A stretch of 64,000 nt of DNA from Amycolatopsis keratiniphila subsp. keratiniphila (GTDB taxonomy: Bacteria > Actinomycetota > Actinomycetes > Mycobacteriales > Pseudonocardiaceae), in NCBI RefSeq assembly GCF_001620365.2, contig NZ_LQMT02000025.1, positions 97,594 to 161,593 on the forward strand, written 5' to 3'. Made by a program: the position numbers and the translations under genes. Within the stretch, counting starts at the first letter, position 1. Every line of letters starts with the position of its first letter. The notes under the pieces were generated by a model. It searched no databases, was not told the DNA's origin, and saw only the letters and a program-made list of their open reading frames with translations. Below are positions 50,546 to 59,160 of this stretch, piece after piece.

Positions 50546-51637
50546 TCAGGAAGCCAGCCGCTCCACGGCCGCGTCGATCCGCTCGTCGGTCGCCGTCAAG
50601 GCGATCCGGACGTGGTTCCCGCCGGTCGGCCCGTAGAACGTGCCCGGCGCGGCGAGGATGCCACGCCCGGCGAGCCAGTCGACCGTGTCTAGCGCGGATT
50701 CGCCGCGCGTGGACCAGAGATACAGCCCCGCCTCGGAATGCGAGATCTCGAAACCGCTGTCCAGCAACGCCTTCCGCAGCACCAGCCGACGGCGCGCGTA
50801 GCGTTCCCGTTGCACGGCAAGCGCTTCGTCGTCCTTCAGCGCGGCGACCATGGCCTCCTGCACCGGCCTCGGCACGATCAGCCCGGAATGCTTGCGGATC
50901 TCCAGCAGACCGGCGACGAGCTTCGGGTCACCGGTGACGAAACCGGCGCGGTAGCTCGCGAGGTTCGCGGACTTCGACAGCGAATGGACGGCCAGCAGAC
51001 CGTCGAGGGAGCCGCCGTGCACGTCCGGGTGCAGGATCGACACGGGCTCGCTTTCCCAGCCCAGCGCCAGATAACACTCGTCGGAGACCACGACGACGCC
51101 GCGTTCCCGCGCCCAGTCGACGACCTTGCGCAGGTGGTCGACACCGAGCACACGCCCGGTCGGGTTGGACGGCGAGTTCAGCCACAGCATCGATGGCCGC
51201 TGCGGACCGAGCGCGAACGTGCTGTCCGCGCGCAGCAGCGAAGCACCCGCCAGCAGCACACCGACCTCGTAGGTCGGGTACGCCACCTCGGGGATGACGA
51301 CGAGGTCACCGGGGCCGAAGCCCAGCTGCCGCGGCAGCGAAGCGACCAGCTCCTTCGAGCCGATCGTCGGCAGCACAGCGGCCTCGGGAACACCCGAGAT
51401 GCCGTGCCGCCGCGAAAGCGCGTCGATCGCGGCGGCCCTGAGCTCGGGGATCCCGTGCGTGGTCGGGTACCCCGGGATCTCCGACACGGAGGCGAGCGCC
51501 GTGCGGATGCTCTCGGGGACCGGGTCCACCGGCGTGCCGATCGACAGGTCGACGATGCCGCCGGGATGTGCCTGAGCCTTCGCCTTGGCCTCGGCCAGGG
51601 AGTCCCAGGGAAAATCGGGAAGAGCGACCCGGCTCAT
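50546..51637 (-). CDS. dapC: Succinyldiaminopimelate transaminase
   Basis: 363 residues from ATG 51637, overlapping the ferredoxin stop as ATGA. Class I PLP aminotransferase: LSIGTPVDPVPESI at the N terminus, SPSNPTGRVL, and the Schiff-base Lys in AVHSLSKSANLASYR. Converts N-succinyl-2-amino-6-ketopimelate with glutamate in lysine synthesis. The fdxC-dapC pairing is also seen in M. tuberculosis. Reads short (363) but complete. Confidence 0.93.
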   Translation of the reverse strand: MSRVALPDFPWDSLAEAKAKAQAHPGGIVDLSIGTPVDPVPESIRTALASVSEIPGYPTTHGIPELRAAAIDALSRRHGISGVPEAAVLPTIGSKELVASLPRQLGFGPGDLVVIPEVAYPTYEVGVLLAGASLLRADSTFALGPQRPSMLWLNSPSNPTGRVLGVDHLRKVVDWARERGVVVVSDECYLALGWESEPVSILHPDVHGGSLDGLLAVHSLSKSANLASYRAGFVTGDPKLVAGLLEIRKHSGLIVPRPVQEAMVAALKDDEALAVQRERYARRRLVLRKALLDSGFEISHSEAGLYLWSTRGESALDTVDWLAGRGILAAPGTFYGPTGGNHVRIALTATDERIDAAVERLAS

Positions 51638-51954
51638 TCGCCCTGCGGGGGAAGAGCCTTGATGAAGGCGGGGTCGTGACTGGTCTTGCCGACCTTGGAG
51701 GCGCCACCGGGCGAGCCGAGCTCGTCGAAGAAGTCGACGTTGGCCTTGGTGTAGTCGTTCCACTCGTCGGGGACGTCGTCCTCGTAGTAGATCGCCTCGA
51801 CGGGGCAGACCGGCTCGCAGGCACCGCAGTCGACGCATTCGTCCGGGTGGATGTACAGCATGCGGTCACCCTCGTAGATGCAATCCACGGGGCACTCGTC
51901 GATACACGCCTTGTCGAGCACGTCGACGCAGGGCTCGGCGATCACGTAGGTCAC
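51634..51954 (-). CDS. fdxC: Seven-iron ferredoxin
   Basis: 106 residues from GTG 51954, the start that gives TYVIAEPCVDVLDKACIDEC at the N terminus; an in-frame upstream ATG at 51993 adds 13 residues without support. Ligands are CVDVLDKACIDECPVDC for one cluster and CVDCGACEPVCPVE for the other, the 3Fe-4S/4Fe-4S pattern of FdxA/FdxC. Soluble electron carrier. Overlaps dapC by ATGA. Confidence 0.93.
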   Translation of the reverse strand: MTYVIAEPCVDVLDKACIDECPVDCIYEGDRMLYIHPDECVDCGACEPVCPVEAIYYEDDVPDEWNDYTKANVDFFDELGSPGGASKVGKTSHDPAFIKALPPQGE

Positions 51955-52065
51955 TGCGTACTCCTGCTTTATCTCTGCTTCACCAGTCTGCAACGGACAT
52001 TACGCGCCCACGGGCGCGACCGGCCCGCTTAGGCCACCCTTATCGCCTACCCCGGGTATGGGCTT

Positions 52066-52257
52066 TCAGCGGTCTTTCCGGCGCGGCGGCGGAGTGGCCC
52101 TGCTGTCCCCAGTGATGACGAACTGCGGCGCGGCGGGCTTCGCCGCCGCTGCGTCCTCGTCGACGGCCTTTTCCGCGCCCAACGCCCGGTTGAAGCCGTC
52201 GGAAATCTCGCGAACCAGGTCTTCGTTGTGCCTGTCGTCCTTGCGCGCGATGCTCAT
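52066..52257 (-). CDS. Small conserved-looking protein, function unknown
   Basis: 63 residues from ATG 52257 with GGAGGG upstream. Hydrophilic: an amphipathic N-terminal helix (NEDLVREISDGFNRALGAEK), an Ala-rich linker and a basic C-terminal tail (PPPRRKDR). No family recognised. Divergent from the GNAT gene by 38 bp. Confidence 0.65.
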   Translation of the reverse strand: MSIARKDDRHNEDLVREISDGFNRALGAEKAVDEDAAAAKPAAPQFVITGDSRATPPPRRKDR

Positions 52258-52295
52258 CGGGGTCCCTCCACTGCCTTCCTTGGCACAATCTAACC

Positions 52296-53045
52296 GTGAA
52301 CAGTGCGGAAATGCTCGAGCTCACCTGTAGCCGGGCTTGGACTCCCCTGCTGGAGAGCCGGATCGGCGACTGGCGGCTCCGCTGGGCGGACGGGTTCACC
52401 GCCCGGGCCAACAGTGCCCTGGCGATCGGTGACCCGGGAAAACCGCTGCCAGACGCCCTGCGGGCGGTCTGTGACTTCGCCCACGATCATGCCATCCCGC
52501 CGGTCGTTCAGGTGATCCAGAACACGTCTCTCGAAGACCAGCTCGCCGCCTCCGGCTGGGTCCACTATGTGGAACACCGCCCCGCGCACGAGGTCCGCCT
52601 GCTCACCGGGCCGCTTTCGCGCGGGACCTCGGCGGGAGCGGAGATTCTCGACGAGCCGACGTCCGGATGGTGGGAGATGACGGCGGGCAGCGCCGACCCG
52701 CCGGAGGCGCCGCGCCACGTCCTCGGCACCGGCAAGGTCGGCTTCGGGATCGTGGAGCTGGACGGCGTCACGGCCGGCGCGGTGCGCGGAGCGGTCGTCG
52801 GCGAGTGGCTGCACATCGCCCGTTTGGAGGTACGGCCGGAGTTCCGGCGGCGAGGGCTGGCGCGCGGGCTGATGAACGCCGTGGGCGCCTGGGGCGCCGG
52901 TCAGGGCGCGAACGGGATGCTCCTGCAGGTCGCGATGGCGAACTCCGGCGCGCTGAAGCTGTACGAAAGCCTGGGCTGTACGGAGCACCACAGGTACCGC
53001 TACTGGGCCCCGGGACCCGGCGCGTGCGAGGATCGCCCGTCGTGA
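52296..53045 (+). CDS. GNAT-family N-acetyltransferase
   Basis: 249 residues from GTG 52296. The N-terminal half is a degenerate GNAT-like fold (LRWADGFTARANSALAIGDP), and the C-terminal half carries the acetyl-CoA loop VRPEFRRRGLARGLM near 180 and a closing MANSGALKLYESLG. Tandem GNAT domains of this kind also occur in mycothiol synthase, but the neighbourhood here is F420 synthesis. The stop overlaps cofD by 4 bp (GTGA), so it heads the operon. Confidence 0.88.
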   Translation: MNSAEMLELTCSRAWTPLLESRIGDWRLRWADGFTARANSALAIGDPGKPLPDALRAVCDFAHDHAIPPVVQVIQNTSLEDQLAASGWVHYVEHRPAHEVRLLTGPLSRGTSAGAEILDEPTSGWWEMTAGSADPPEAPRHVLGTGKVGFGIVELDGVTAGAVRGAVVGEWLHIARLEVRPEFRRRGLARGLMNAVGAWGAGQGANGMLLQVAMANSGALKLYESLGCTEHHRYRYWAPGPGACEDRPS

Positions 53046-54040
53046 AGGTCGTCATTTTGGTCGGCGGAGTGGGCGGGGCCCGCTTCCTGCTGGGGGTCAA
53101 ACAAGCACTGGGTCTGCCCGCGACCGGTTCCTCGCCGGACTCGCCGCACGAGGTGACCGCGCTGGTGAACACCGGGGACGACGTGTGGATGCACGGTCTG
53201 CGCATCTGCCCGGACCTGGACACCTGCATGTACACCCTCGGCGGGGGGATCGACACCGAACGCGGCTGGGGCCACGCCGGCGAGACCTGGACGGTCAAGG
53301 AGGAGCTCGCCGCCTATGGCGCCGAGCCGACCTGGTTCGGCTTGGGCGACAAGGACATCGCGACGCATCTCATCCGCTCGCGGATGCTGCGCGCGGGCTA
53401 TCCGCTGTCCCAGGTCACCGAGGCGCTGTGCGATCGCTGGCAGCCGGGCGTACGCCTGCTGCCGATGTCGGACGACCGCGTCGAAACACATGTCGTGATC
53501 GACGACCCCGAAGATCCGGACCAGCGCAAGGCGATCCACTTCCAGGAGTGGTGGGTGCGTTACCGCTCCGAGCCGAAGGCGCATTCGATCATCGCCGTCG
53601 GCGCCGACGAGGCCAAGCCGGCGCCGGGCGTGCTCGACGCGATCGCGGCCGCCGACGTCGTGCTGTTCGCGCCGTCGAACCCGGTGGTCTCGGTGGGCAC
53701 GACGCTCGGCGTCCCGGGAATCCGCGACGCGCTGCGCAAGACGCGCGCCAAGGTCGTCGGGGTCTCGCCGATCATCGGCGGGAAGGCGTTGCGCGGTATG
53801 GCCGACGCGTGCCTGAGCGCGATCGGCGTGGAGACCTCCGCCGAAGCCGTCGGGCGGCATTACGGCTCCCGCAAGGAATCCCCGGACGGGGTGCTCGACG
53901 GCTGGCTGGTCGCCGAGGGTGAGACCGTCGACGTGCCGGGAGTCGCGGTCCGCGACGTGCCTCTGCTGATGTCCGATGTGGACGCCACGGCCGCCATGGT
54001 GCGTGCCGCTTTCGATCTGGCTGGAGTTTCCGTTGAGTGA
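53042..54040 (+). CDS. cofD: 2-phospho-L-lactate transferase (CofD/FbiA)
   Basis: 332 residues from GTG 53042. Joins the phospholactyl or phosphoenolpyruvyl group to Fo in F420 synthesis. N-terminal VVILVGGVGGARFLLGV and GDDVWMHGLRICPDLDT form the substrate region; FAPSNPVVSVGT and GGKALRGMADACL are further family marks. Called fbiA in mycobacteria. Overlaps the cofE start by 8 bp. Confidence 0.94.
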   Translation: MKVVILVGGVGGARFLLGVKQALGLPATGSSPDSPHEVTALVNTGDDVWMHGLRICPDLDTCMYTLGGGIDTERGWGHAGETWTVKEELAAYGAEPTWFGLGDKDIATHLIRSRMLRAGYPLSQVTEALCDRWQPGVRLLPMSDDRVETHVVIDDPEDPDQRKAIHFQEWWVRYRSEPKAHSIIAVGADEAKPAPGVLDAIAAADVVLFAPSNPVVSVGTTLGVPGIRDALRKTRAKVVGVSPIIGGKALRGMADACLSAIGVETSAEAVGRHYGSRKESPDGVLDGWLVAEGETVDVPGVAVRDVPLLMSDVDATAAMVRAAFDLAGVSVE

Positions 54041-55370
54041 CCACGCTTCGGCGAAGATCGAGATCCTGCCGGTCGAGGGCCTGCCGGAGTTCCGGCCCGG
54101 CGACGATTTGACCGGCGCGATCGTCGAGGCCGCCCCGTGGCTGCGTTCAGGCGACGTCCTGGTCGTGACGAGCAAGATCGTCTCCAAGGCCGAGGGCATG
54201 CTCATCCGGGTCCCGTCCGATCCCGAGGAGCGTGACGCCGCCCGGCGCAAACTCGTCGAGGAGGAATCCGTCCGCGTGATCGCGCGGATCAACCGGACGG
54301 TGATCACCGAGAACAAGCTCGGCATCGTGCAGGCGGCGTCCGGGGTGGACGCCTCGAACGTGGCTTCCGGCGAGGTCGCGCTGCTGCCGTCGGATCCGGA
54401 CGCGTCCGCGCTCGCGCTGCGGAACGGGCTGCGCGAGCGGCTCGGCGTCGAGGTCGCGGTCGTGGTCACCGACACGATGGGCCGCGCGTGGCGGGTCGGG
54501 CAGACCGACGCCGCGATCGGCGCGTCCGGCCTGCGGGTGCTGCATTCGTACGCGGGCGAGGTCGACAGCCAGGGCAATGAACTCGCCGTCACCGAGGTGG
54601 CGATCGCCGACGAACTCGCCGCCGCGGCGGATCTGGTGAAGGGCAAGCTCGGCGGGACGCCGGTCGCCGTCGTGCGCGGCCTCCAGCTCACCGACGACGG
54701 CTCGACCGCCCGGAAACTGCTCCGGCCGATCGAAGAGGACCTGTTCCGCCTCGGTACCAACGAATCCATCGCGCAGGGCCGCCGGGAAGCCGTGCTCGCG
54801 CGGCGTTCGATCCGCTCCTTCACCGACGAGCCGGTCGATCCCGAGGTGCTGCGCCGCGCGGTCGGCACCGCCCTGACGGCACCCGCGCCGCATCACACGA
54901 AGCCGGTCCGGTTCGTGTGGCTGCGCGAGGAAGGCTTGCGCCGCAAGCTTCTCGACGCGATGAAGGCGTCGTGGCAGGCCGATCTCGAAGGCGACGACTT
55001 CACGCCCGAGCAGGTCGCGAAGCGGCTCAGCCGCGGCGACATCCTGTACAACGCGCCCGAGGTCGTGGTGCCGTTCCTCGTCGCCGAGGGCGCGCACACC
55101 TACCGCGACGACCGCCGGAACGCTTGTGAGCACACGATGTTCACCGTCGCCGGCGGAGCGGCCGTGCAGGGCCTGCTGGTCGCGCTCGCCGCCGAAGACC
55201 TCGGCTCGTGCTGGATCGGGTCGACGATCTTCGCGGCCGACATCGTGCGCGACGTCCTCGGCCTGGACGAGCGCTGGGAACCGCTCGGCGCGGTCGCGAT
55301 CGGTCATCCCGCCGCCCTCCCGCCAGCGCGAGGCCCTGTCGAACCCGGTGAAGGACTTCTCGAACTGTGA
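54033..55370 (+). CDS. fbiB: F420 gamma-glutamyl ligase fused to a nitroreductase-like domain (CofE/FbiB)
   Basis: 445 residues from TTG 54033, the only start that keeps the N-terminal ILPVEGLPEFRPGDDLTGAI core. Residues 1-240 are the CofE ligase that adds glutamates to F420-0 (VVTSKIVSKAEG, GRAWRVGQTDAAIG, GTPVAVVRG). Residues 245-445 are an FMN nitroreductase fold (RRSIRSFTDEPVD, APHHTKPVRFVWL). This fusion is the actinobacterial FbiB. Coupled to cofD and to the NUDIX gene. Confidence 0.94.
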   Translation: MSDHASAKIEILPVEGLPEFRPGDDLTGAIVEAAPWLRSGDVLVVTSKIVSKAEGMLIRVPSDPEERDAARRKLVEEESVRVIARINRTVITENKLGIVQAASGVDASNVASGEVALLPSDPDASALALRNGLRERLGVEVAVVVTDTMGRAWRVGQTDAAIGASGLRVLHSYAGEVDSQGNELAVTEVAIADELAAAADLVKGKLGGTPVAVVRGLQLTDDGSTARKLLRPIEEDLFRLGTNESIAQGRREAVLARRSIRSFTDEPVDPEVLRRAVGTALTAPAPHHTKPVRFVWLREEGLRRKLLDAMKASWQADLEGDDFTPEQVAKRLSRGDILYNAPEVVVPFLVAEGAHTYRDDRRNACEHTMFTVAGGAAVQGLLVALAAEDLGSCWIGSTIFAADIVRDVLGLDERWEPLGAVAIGHPAALPPARGPVEPGEGLLEL

Positions 55371-55912
55371 CCCTGCACGACGACGTCGTGTCCACATTGT
55401 CCGGTTGGCGACCGGCGGACGCGGCCCAGGAATCCTTGCGCCAGGCCTATCTCGGCTTCCTCGCCGCACGAGACGACGTCTGCCGCCGCGAATGCGCGGC
55501 CGGGCACATCACCGCGTCGGCCGTCCTTCTCGACGCCGACGCGGAGAACGTGCTCCTCACCCTGCATCCGCGGGTCGGGCGCTGGTTGCAGCTCGGCGGG
55601 CATTGCGAGCCCGGCGACGCGACGCTCGCGGACGCCGCACTTCGTGAAGCACGCGAAGAATCCGGCATCGACGACCTGGTGATCGACCCGGCGCCGGTAC
55701 ATCTCGACGTCCACCCGATCACCTGCTCGCTCGGCGTGCCGACCCGGCATTTCGACGTGCGGTTCGTGGTGCGCGCACCCCGCGGGGCACAACCGGTCCA
55801 AAGCGACGAATCGGATGATCTTCGTTGGTGGCCGGTGGATTCCCTCCCGAAAGGCTCGGAAGATCTCGCCGAACTGATGGAAGCCGCCGTGCCCGCGGCG
55901 TCCGCCCGTTAG
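55367..55912 (+). CDS. NUDIX hydrolase
   Basis: 181 residues from GTG 55367, overlapping fbiB by GTGA. NUDIX box GHCEPGD, ALREAREESGI (Gx5Ex7REUxEExGU) near 84-106. The N-terminal helix resembles larger NUDIX pyrophosphatases. Likely hydrolyses a nucleoside diphosphate derivative; joint transcription with F420 genes hints at, but does not prove, a cofactor link. Confidence 0.9.
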   Translation: MTLHDDVVSTLSGWRPADAAQESLRQAYLGFLAARDDVCRRECAAGHITASAVLLDADAENVLLTLHPRVGRWLQLGGHCEPGDATLADAALREAREESGIDDLVIDPAPVHLDVHPITCSLGVPTRHFDVRFVVRAPRGAQPVQSDESDDLRWWPVDSLPKGSEDLAELMEAAVPAASAR

Positions 55913-55939
55913 GGTGTCGGCTGACGTTCTTAAGGGGGA

Positions 55940-56653
55940 ATGATGATGCTGACGACGCTGACGCCATACCTGGACCGGGTCCGGGTCCACAGCAGCGGTG
56001 ACGGTGACGGCTTCGGCTGGTTTCTGCTGATCTTGGCGATCATCGTCATCATCATCGTGATCGTGGTGATCATCGTGAAGGTCAACCAGGCGAAGAAGCC
56101 GCCGATGACCTTCCCTCAGAACCCGAACTTCGGCGGTGGCGGCCCGGCTCCGGGCTTCCCCCCGCCGCCCCCGCCCGCCGGCGGCCCCGCACCGCAGGGC
56201 AACTGGCAGCAGCCCGGTTTCCCGCCGCCCCCTCAGCCCGGTTTCGGCCAGGCGCCCGGCTTCCCGCCGCCTCCGGCCCCGGCTCCGGCTCCGGCGGGTT
56301 TCGCGCCGCCGCCCGGCGCCCCGGCGCTCAGCCCGTTCGGCGCGCCCGGCATGCCCCAGCCCGGTTTCCCGCCGCCCCCTCCGCAGGCCGGGCCGCCGAT
56401 CGACGCCGACGCGGACCGCACCCAGGTCGTGTCCCCGCAGCAGCAGGCGGCCGCGGACCGCACGCAGGTGGTCTCCCCCGCGAACGCCGACCGCACGCAG
56501 GTCGTTTCGCCCGCGAACGCCGACCGCACGCAGGTCGTTTCGCCCGCGAACGCCGACCGGACACAGGTGGTGGCCGGTGGCACCGGTGACGCCACCCAGG
56601 TCGTGCCCGGTGGTGGCGGCGACCGGACCCAGGTGGTTCCGCCCGCCCGGTAG
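55940..56653 (+). CDS. Single-helix membrane protein with Pro/Gly-rich region and repeated DRTQVV motifs
   Basis: 237 residues. One strong membrane helix at about 27-50 (FLLILAIIVIIIVIVVIIV), then a 100-residue Pro/Gly/Ala region, then repeats DRTQVVSP, DRTQVVSPAN (three times), DRTQVVAGG, DATQVVPGG and DRTQVVPPA to the end. Thr followed by QVV within an acidic context is the type of site phosphorylated by Ser/Thr kinases and read by FHA domains (residue +3 hydrophobic), so a tethered FHA scaffold is one reading. Unrecognised family otherwise. Confidence 0.82.
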   Translation: MMMLTTLTPYLDRVRVHSSGDGDGFGWFLLILAIIVIIIVIVVIIVKVNQAKKPPMTFPQNPNFGGGGPAPGFPPPPPPAGGPAPQGNWQQPGFPPPPQPGFGQAPGFPPPPAPAPAPAGFAPPPGAPALSPFGAPGMPQPGFPPPPPQAGPPIDADADRTQVVSPQQQAAADRTQVVSPANADRTQVVSPANADRTQVVSPANADRTQVVAGGTGDATQVVPGGGGDRTQVVPPAR

Positions 56654-56662
56654 CCGCTTGCG

Positions 56663-56710
56663 TTTGTGTCAGCGATTGTGTCATCATGGCGATACGATCA
56701 CTGACACAAA
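56663..56710. promoter_or_regulatory. Inverted repeat TTTGTGTCAG / CTGACACAAA
   Basis: Ten-base inverted repeats 28 bp apart lie just before the membrane gene at 56722, and a third TTGTGTCA (56676-56683) sits between. The layout fits a GntR/YtrA-type operator, and a YtrA-like GntR gene follows downstream. Confidence 0.55.
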
Positions 56711-56721
56711 GGGGGAGTGGC

Positions 56722-57510
56722 ATGGTGGTGGCACTCAGTGAATCCCAGCGGCTTCAGCTGGCCAGGATGAAGCTGCGGAGCCGGATCAAAACGCAGACGG
56801 TCGTCGTGGCCGTGGCGTTGTTCGCGGCGACCTGGGGCACCTGGTTCCTGCTGAGTCAGGAGTTCTTCGTCCGGGCTTCGGACGGCACGCCGGGGCTTTA
56901 CTCGCGCCGGAAAGCCGACTGGCCGACGTTCTCCGCGTCAGCGGGCTTGATCGCGGTTCTGGTGAGCTTCGTCGTGCTGGCAGGGCTTGTCTCGTGGACC
57001 TTTCTGCGAGTGCGCAAGGCGGAACGGCGGCTGGCACGGTCGCTGCCGCGCCGGATGGCGCACGGGAAGAAGCTGGGCGTCCCCGACGTGGCGGGCTTCG
57101 GGTCGTTCGGGCTGTGGCTGCTGAGCACGATCGGCGGGATCGTCATCGGGCTGGGCATCGGCCTGTCCGCCGACGCGGCCGCGACCCGGCTGCTCGGCTT
57201 CACCTACGCGGCGGGCGTGGTCGTGCTCGGCGGGCTGTCGCTCGTTCTCGTCCGCCAGGTGATCGAGCAGCCCGCCCTGGCCGACGACGAACGTTCCCTG
57301 CGCACGGACGACGCCCTCCGCCGGAAGGATGCGCAGCTGGCCCTGGTGCCCGCCGGAATCTACCTCGGACTCCCCATGACCTCCGCGGTTCCGGAGTTCG
57401 CCGGGTGGCTGTGGTGGTTTCTCGTGGGATACGCCGCGATCGTCCTCATCGGCGCACTGGCGGCGTGGATCCGCAGGTCGGCACAGCGCCCGCCGAGCAC
57501 GGTGCTCTAA
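56722..57510 (+). CDS. Integral membrane protein of unknown function
   Basis: 262 residues from ATG 56722 (GGGGGAG 5 bp before). Five to six hydrophobic segments, for example VVVAVALFAATWGTWFLLS, LIAVLVSFVVLAGLVSWTFL, FGLWLLSTIGGIVIGLGIGL, FTYAAGVVVLGGLSLVLV and WWFLVGYAAIVLIGALAAWI. It is followed 33 bp later by a YtrA-type GntR gene, a common pair of regulator and membrane target. No transporter signature seen. Confidence 0.78.
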   Translation: MVVALSESQRLQLARMKLRSRIKTQTVVVAVALFAATWGTWFLLSQEFFVRASDGTPGLYSRRKADWPTFSASAGLIAVLVSFVVLAGLVSWTFLRVRKAERRLARSLPRRMAHGKKLGVPDVAGFGSFGLWLLSTIGGIVIGLGIGLSADAAATRLLGFTYAAGVVVLGGLSLVLVRQVIEQPALADDERSLRTDDALRRKDAQLALVPAGIYLGLPMTSAVPEFAGWLWWFLVGYAAIVLIGALAAWIRRSAQRPPSTVL

Positions 57511-57543
57511 TCAAGCCCGCCGACAAGAGACCTGGAGCACGAA

Positions 57544-57945
57544 GTGATCGTCAGCGTCGACACGAACTCACCCGTCCCACCGTACGAACAGGTACGGGCC
57601 GCCTTCGCCGCGCAGATCACGGACCGGACGCTTCCCGTCGGAACGAAACTCCCGACGGTCCGCAAACTGGCCGAGGATCTGGGCATCGCCCCCAACACCG
57701 TCGCCAAGGCGTACCGCGAACTGGAAGAGACCGGCCTGATCGAAACCCGCGGCCGGGCGGGCACCTTCGTCGGGGACTCGGGTGACCAGAACCGGAAACT
57801 GGCGCAGAACGCGGCCGCCGAGTACGCGGCGATCACCCGGAAGCTGGGGTTGAGCCAGGGCGAGGCGAGCGCCATCGTGAACGCCGCACTGACCGCGAAC
57901 GTCACCGCCTACCGCACGCGGCTGCAGGAACGCCCCGCGCACTGA
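57544..57945 (+). CDS. GntR-family regulator, YtrA-like
   Basis: 133 residues from GTG 57544. Winged helix with PPYEQVRAAFAAQITDRTLP and TVRKLAEDLGIAPNTVAKAY, followed by a short C-terminal helix instead of a ligand domain, the YtrA layout. It probably represses its own operon, which includes the membrane gene 33 bp upstream, through the TGTGTCA repeats at 56663-56710. Confidence 0.9.
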   Translation: MIVSVDTNSPVPPYEQVRAAFAAQITDRTLPVGTKLPTVRKLAEDLGIAPNTVAKAYRELEETGLIETRGRAGTFVGDSGDQNRKLAQNAAAEYAAITRKLGLSQGEASAIVNAALTANVTAYRTRLQERPAH

Positions 57946-57999
57946 GCCCGGCCCGATGGCCGCCGCGCCGGTGGCCGCACCGCGGGTTAGTCTCTCGGC

Positions 58000-58188
58000 A
58001 TGGTCTTCCTTCTGGTGCTGGTGGTCGGCGTCCTGATCCTGGCCGGGATCGGCGTCGGGATCTACTTCCTGGTGAAGTCGAACAGCAAGCCACAGCCGCC
58101 CGCTCTGCCGTACCACCAGTACCCGCAGCAGCAGCCGCAGTACCCGAGCCAGCAGCAGCCCTACCCGCCGCAGGGCTGGGGCAACTGA
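58000..58188 (+). CDS. Small membrane protein with Gln/Pro/Tyr-rich tail
   Basis: 62 residues. One N-terminal helix (FLLVLVVGVLILAGIGVGIYF) and a low-complexity tail of QQP/YP units. No family recognised; ends just before the convergent glycosylase gene. Start inferred from ATG 58000, without a strong RBS. Confidence 0.6.
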   Translation: MVFLLVLVVGVLILAGIGVGIYFLVKSNSKPQPPALPYHQYPQQQPQYPSQQQPYPPQGWGN

Positions 58189-58189
58189 G

Positions 58190-59086
58190 TCACATCGCCC
58201 GGTAGTCGCGGAGTTCGATCTTCGGCCCGAACCTCGGCCGCCGGAAACCGGCCGTCGACAGGTAGCGCACCGCGCGCTGCCGCTGCGGCGAATACGGCGC
58301 CAGCACTTCGGACATCCCGACGTCGTCGAGTTTCGTGCCGACGAGCGCGTGCCCGACCATCGACGGGATGTTGTAGTCCCCGAAGCTCACCGCGTCCGGA
58401 TCGCCCCAGGCGCGCTGCGCGATCTCCGCCGCGGTCCACACGCCGATCCCCGGCACCTTCCGCAGCCAGGCCCGGCCTTCGACACCCTTCAGTTCGACGG
58501 CCTTCTCCAGCCGGGGCGCGACACGGGCCGCCGCGATCAGCGTCGTCCGCCGTTTCAGATCCACCCCGGCACGATGCCATTTCCAGTCCACAATGGAGCG
58601 GATGGCGACGGGGGTCGGCGGCACGCGCAGCCGTGACGGCCCCGGCCCTGGCGCCGGTTCGCCGAACCAGCGGCACAGTTCACCCCACGATCGCAGCGCC
58701 TCCGTGCTGGTCACCTTCTGTTCCAGCACGGCGAGCACCAGCGCGTCCCACACCCGGCCGGTCGAGCCGAGGCGCAGTCCCGGGTTCCGGCGCCGGGCCG
58801 ACGCGATGACGTCGTGGTGCGCGACGAATTCGGAGTCGTCGTCGTGTGCGCCGAGCATCGCCGGGACACCTTCGAGCAGCCTGTCCGCGCCGAGCCCCCA
58901 GGCCTCCGCCTCGATCTCGCCGTCCGCGCGCCGCAGCAGCGCGAGCGTGCCCGGGCCGTCCGCGGTGTTCGCGGCCAACCAGGTGACCCCGCCCTCGGTC
59001 CGGACGACGTTGGGCGAGCGCGACCCACGGCTCAGCGGGCCCAGAACCGTGTCCAGGTCCAGCTCGAAGGCAGGACGGAATCGCAC
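58190..59086 (-). CDS. HhH-GPD DNA glycosylase (3-methyladenine glycosylase II-like)
   Basis: 298 residues from GTG 59086. The helix-hairpin-helix LRKVPGIGVWTAAEIAQRAW followed by DAVSFGDYNI supplies the catalytic Asp; the N-terminal AlkA-type beta domain is present. Removes alkylated bases in base-excision repair. Convergent with the small membrane gene, 1 bp apart. Confidence 0.9.
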   Translation of the reverse strand: MRFRPAFELDLDTVLGPLSRGSRSPNVVRTEGGVTWLAANTADGPGTLALLRRADGEIEAEAWGLGADRLLEGVPAMLGAHDDDSEFVAHHDVIASARRRNPGLRLGSTGRVWDALVLAVLEQKVTSTEALRSWGELCRWFGEPAPGPGPSRLRVPPTPVAIRSIVDWKWHRAGVDLKRRTTLIAAARVAPRLEKAVELKGVEGRAWLRKVPGIGVWTAAEIAQRAWGDPDAVSFGDYNIPSMVGHALVGTKLDDVGMSEVLAPYSPQRQRAVRYLSTAGFRRPRFGPKIELRDYRAM

Positions 59087-59160
59087 ACACGGAAACTACC
59101 CGGCACTCGGCTAGGGTGAGCGGGCCACCCGAAACCGTAAGCCTACGGAGGACACCGACG

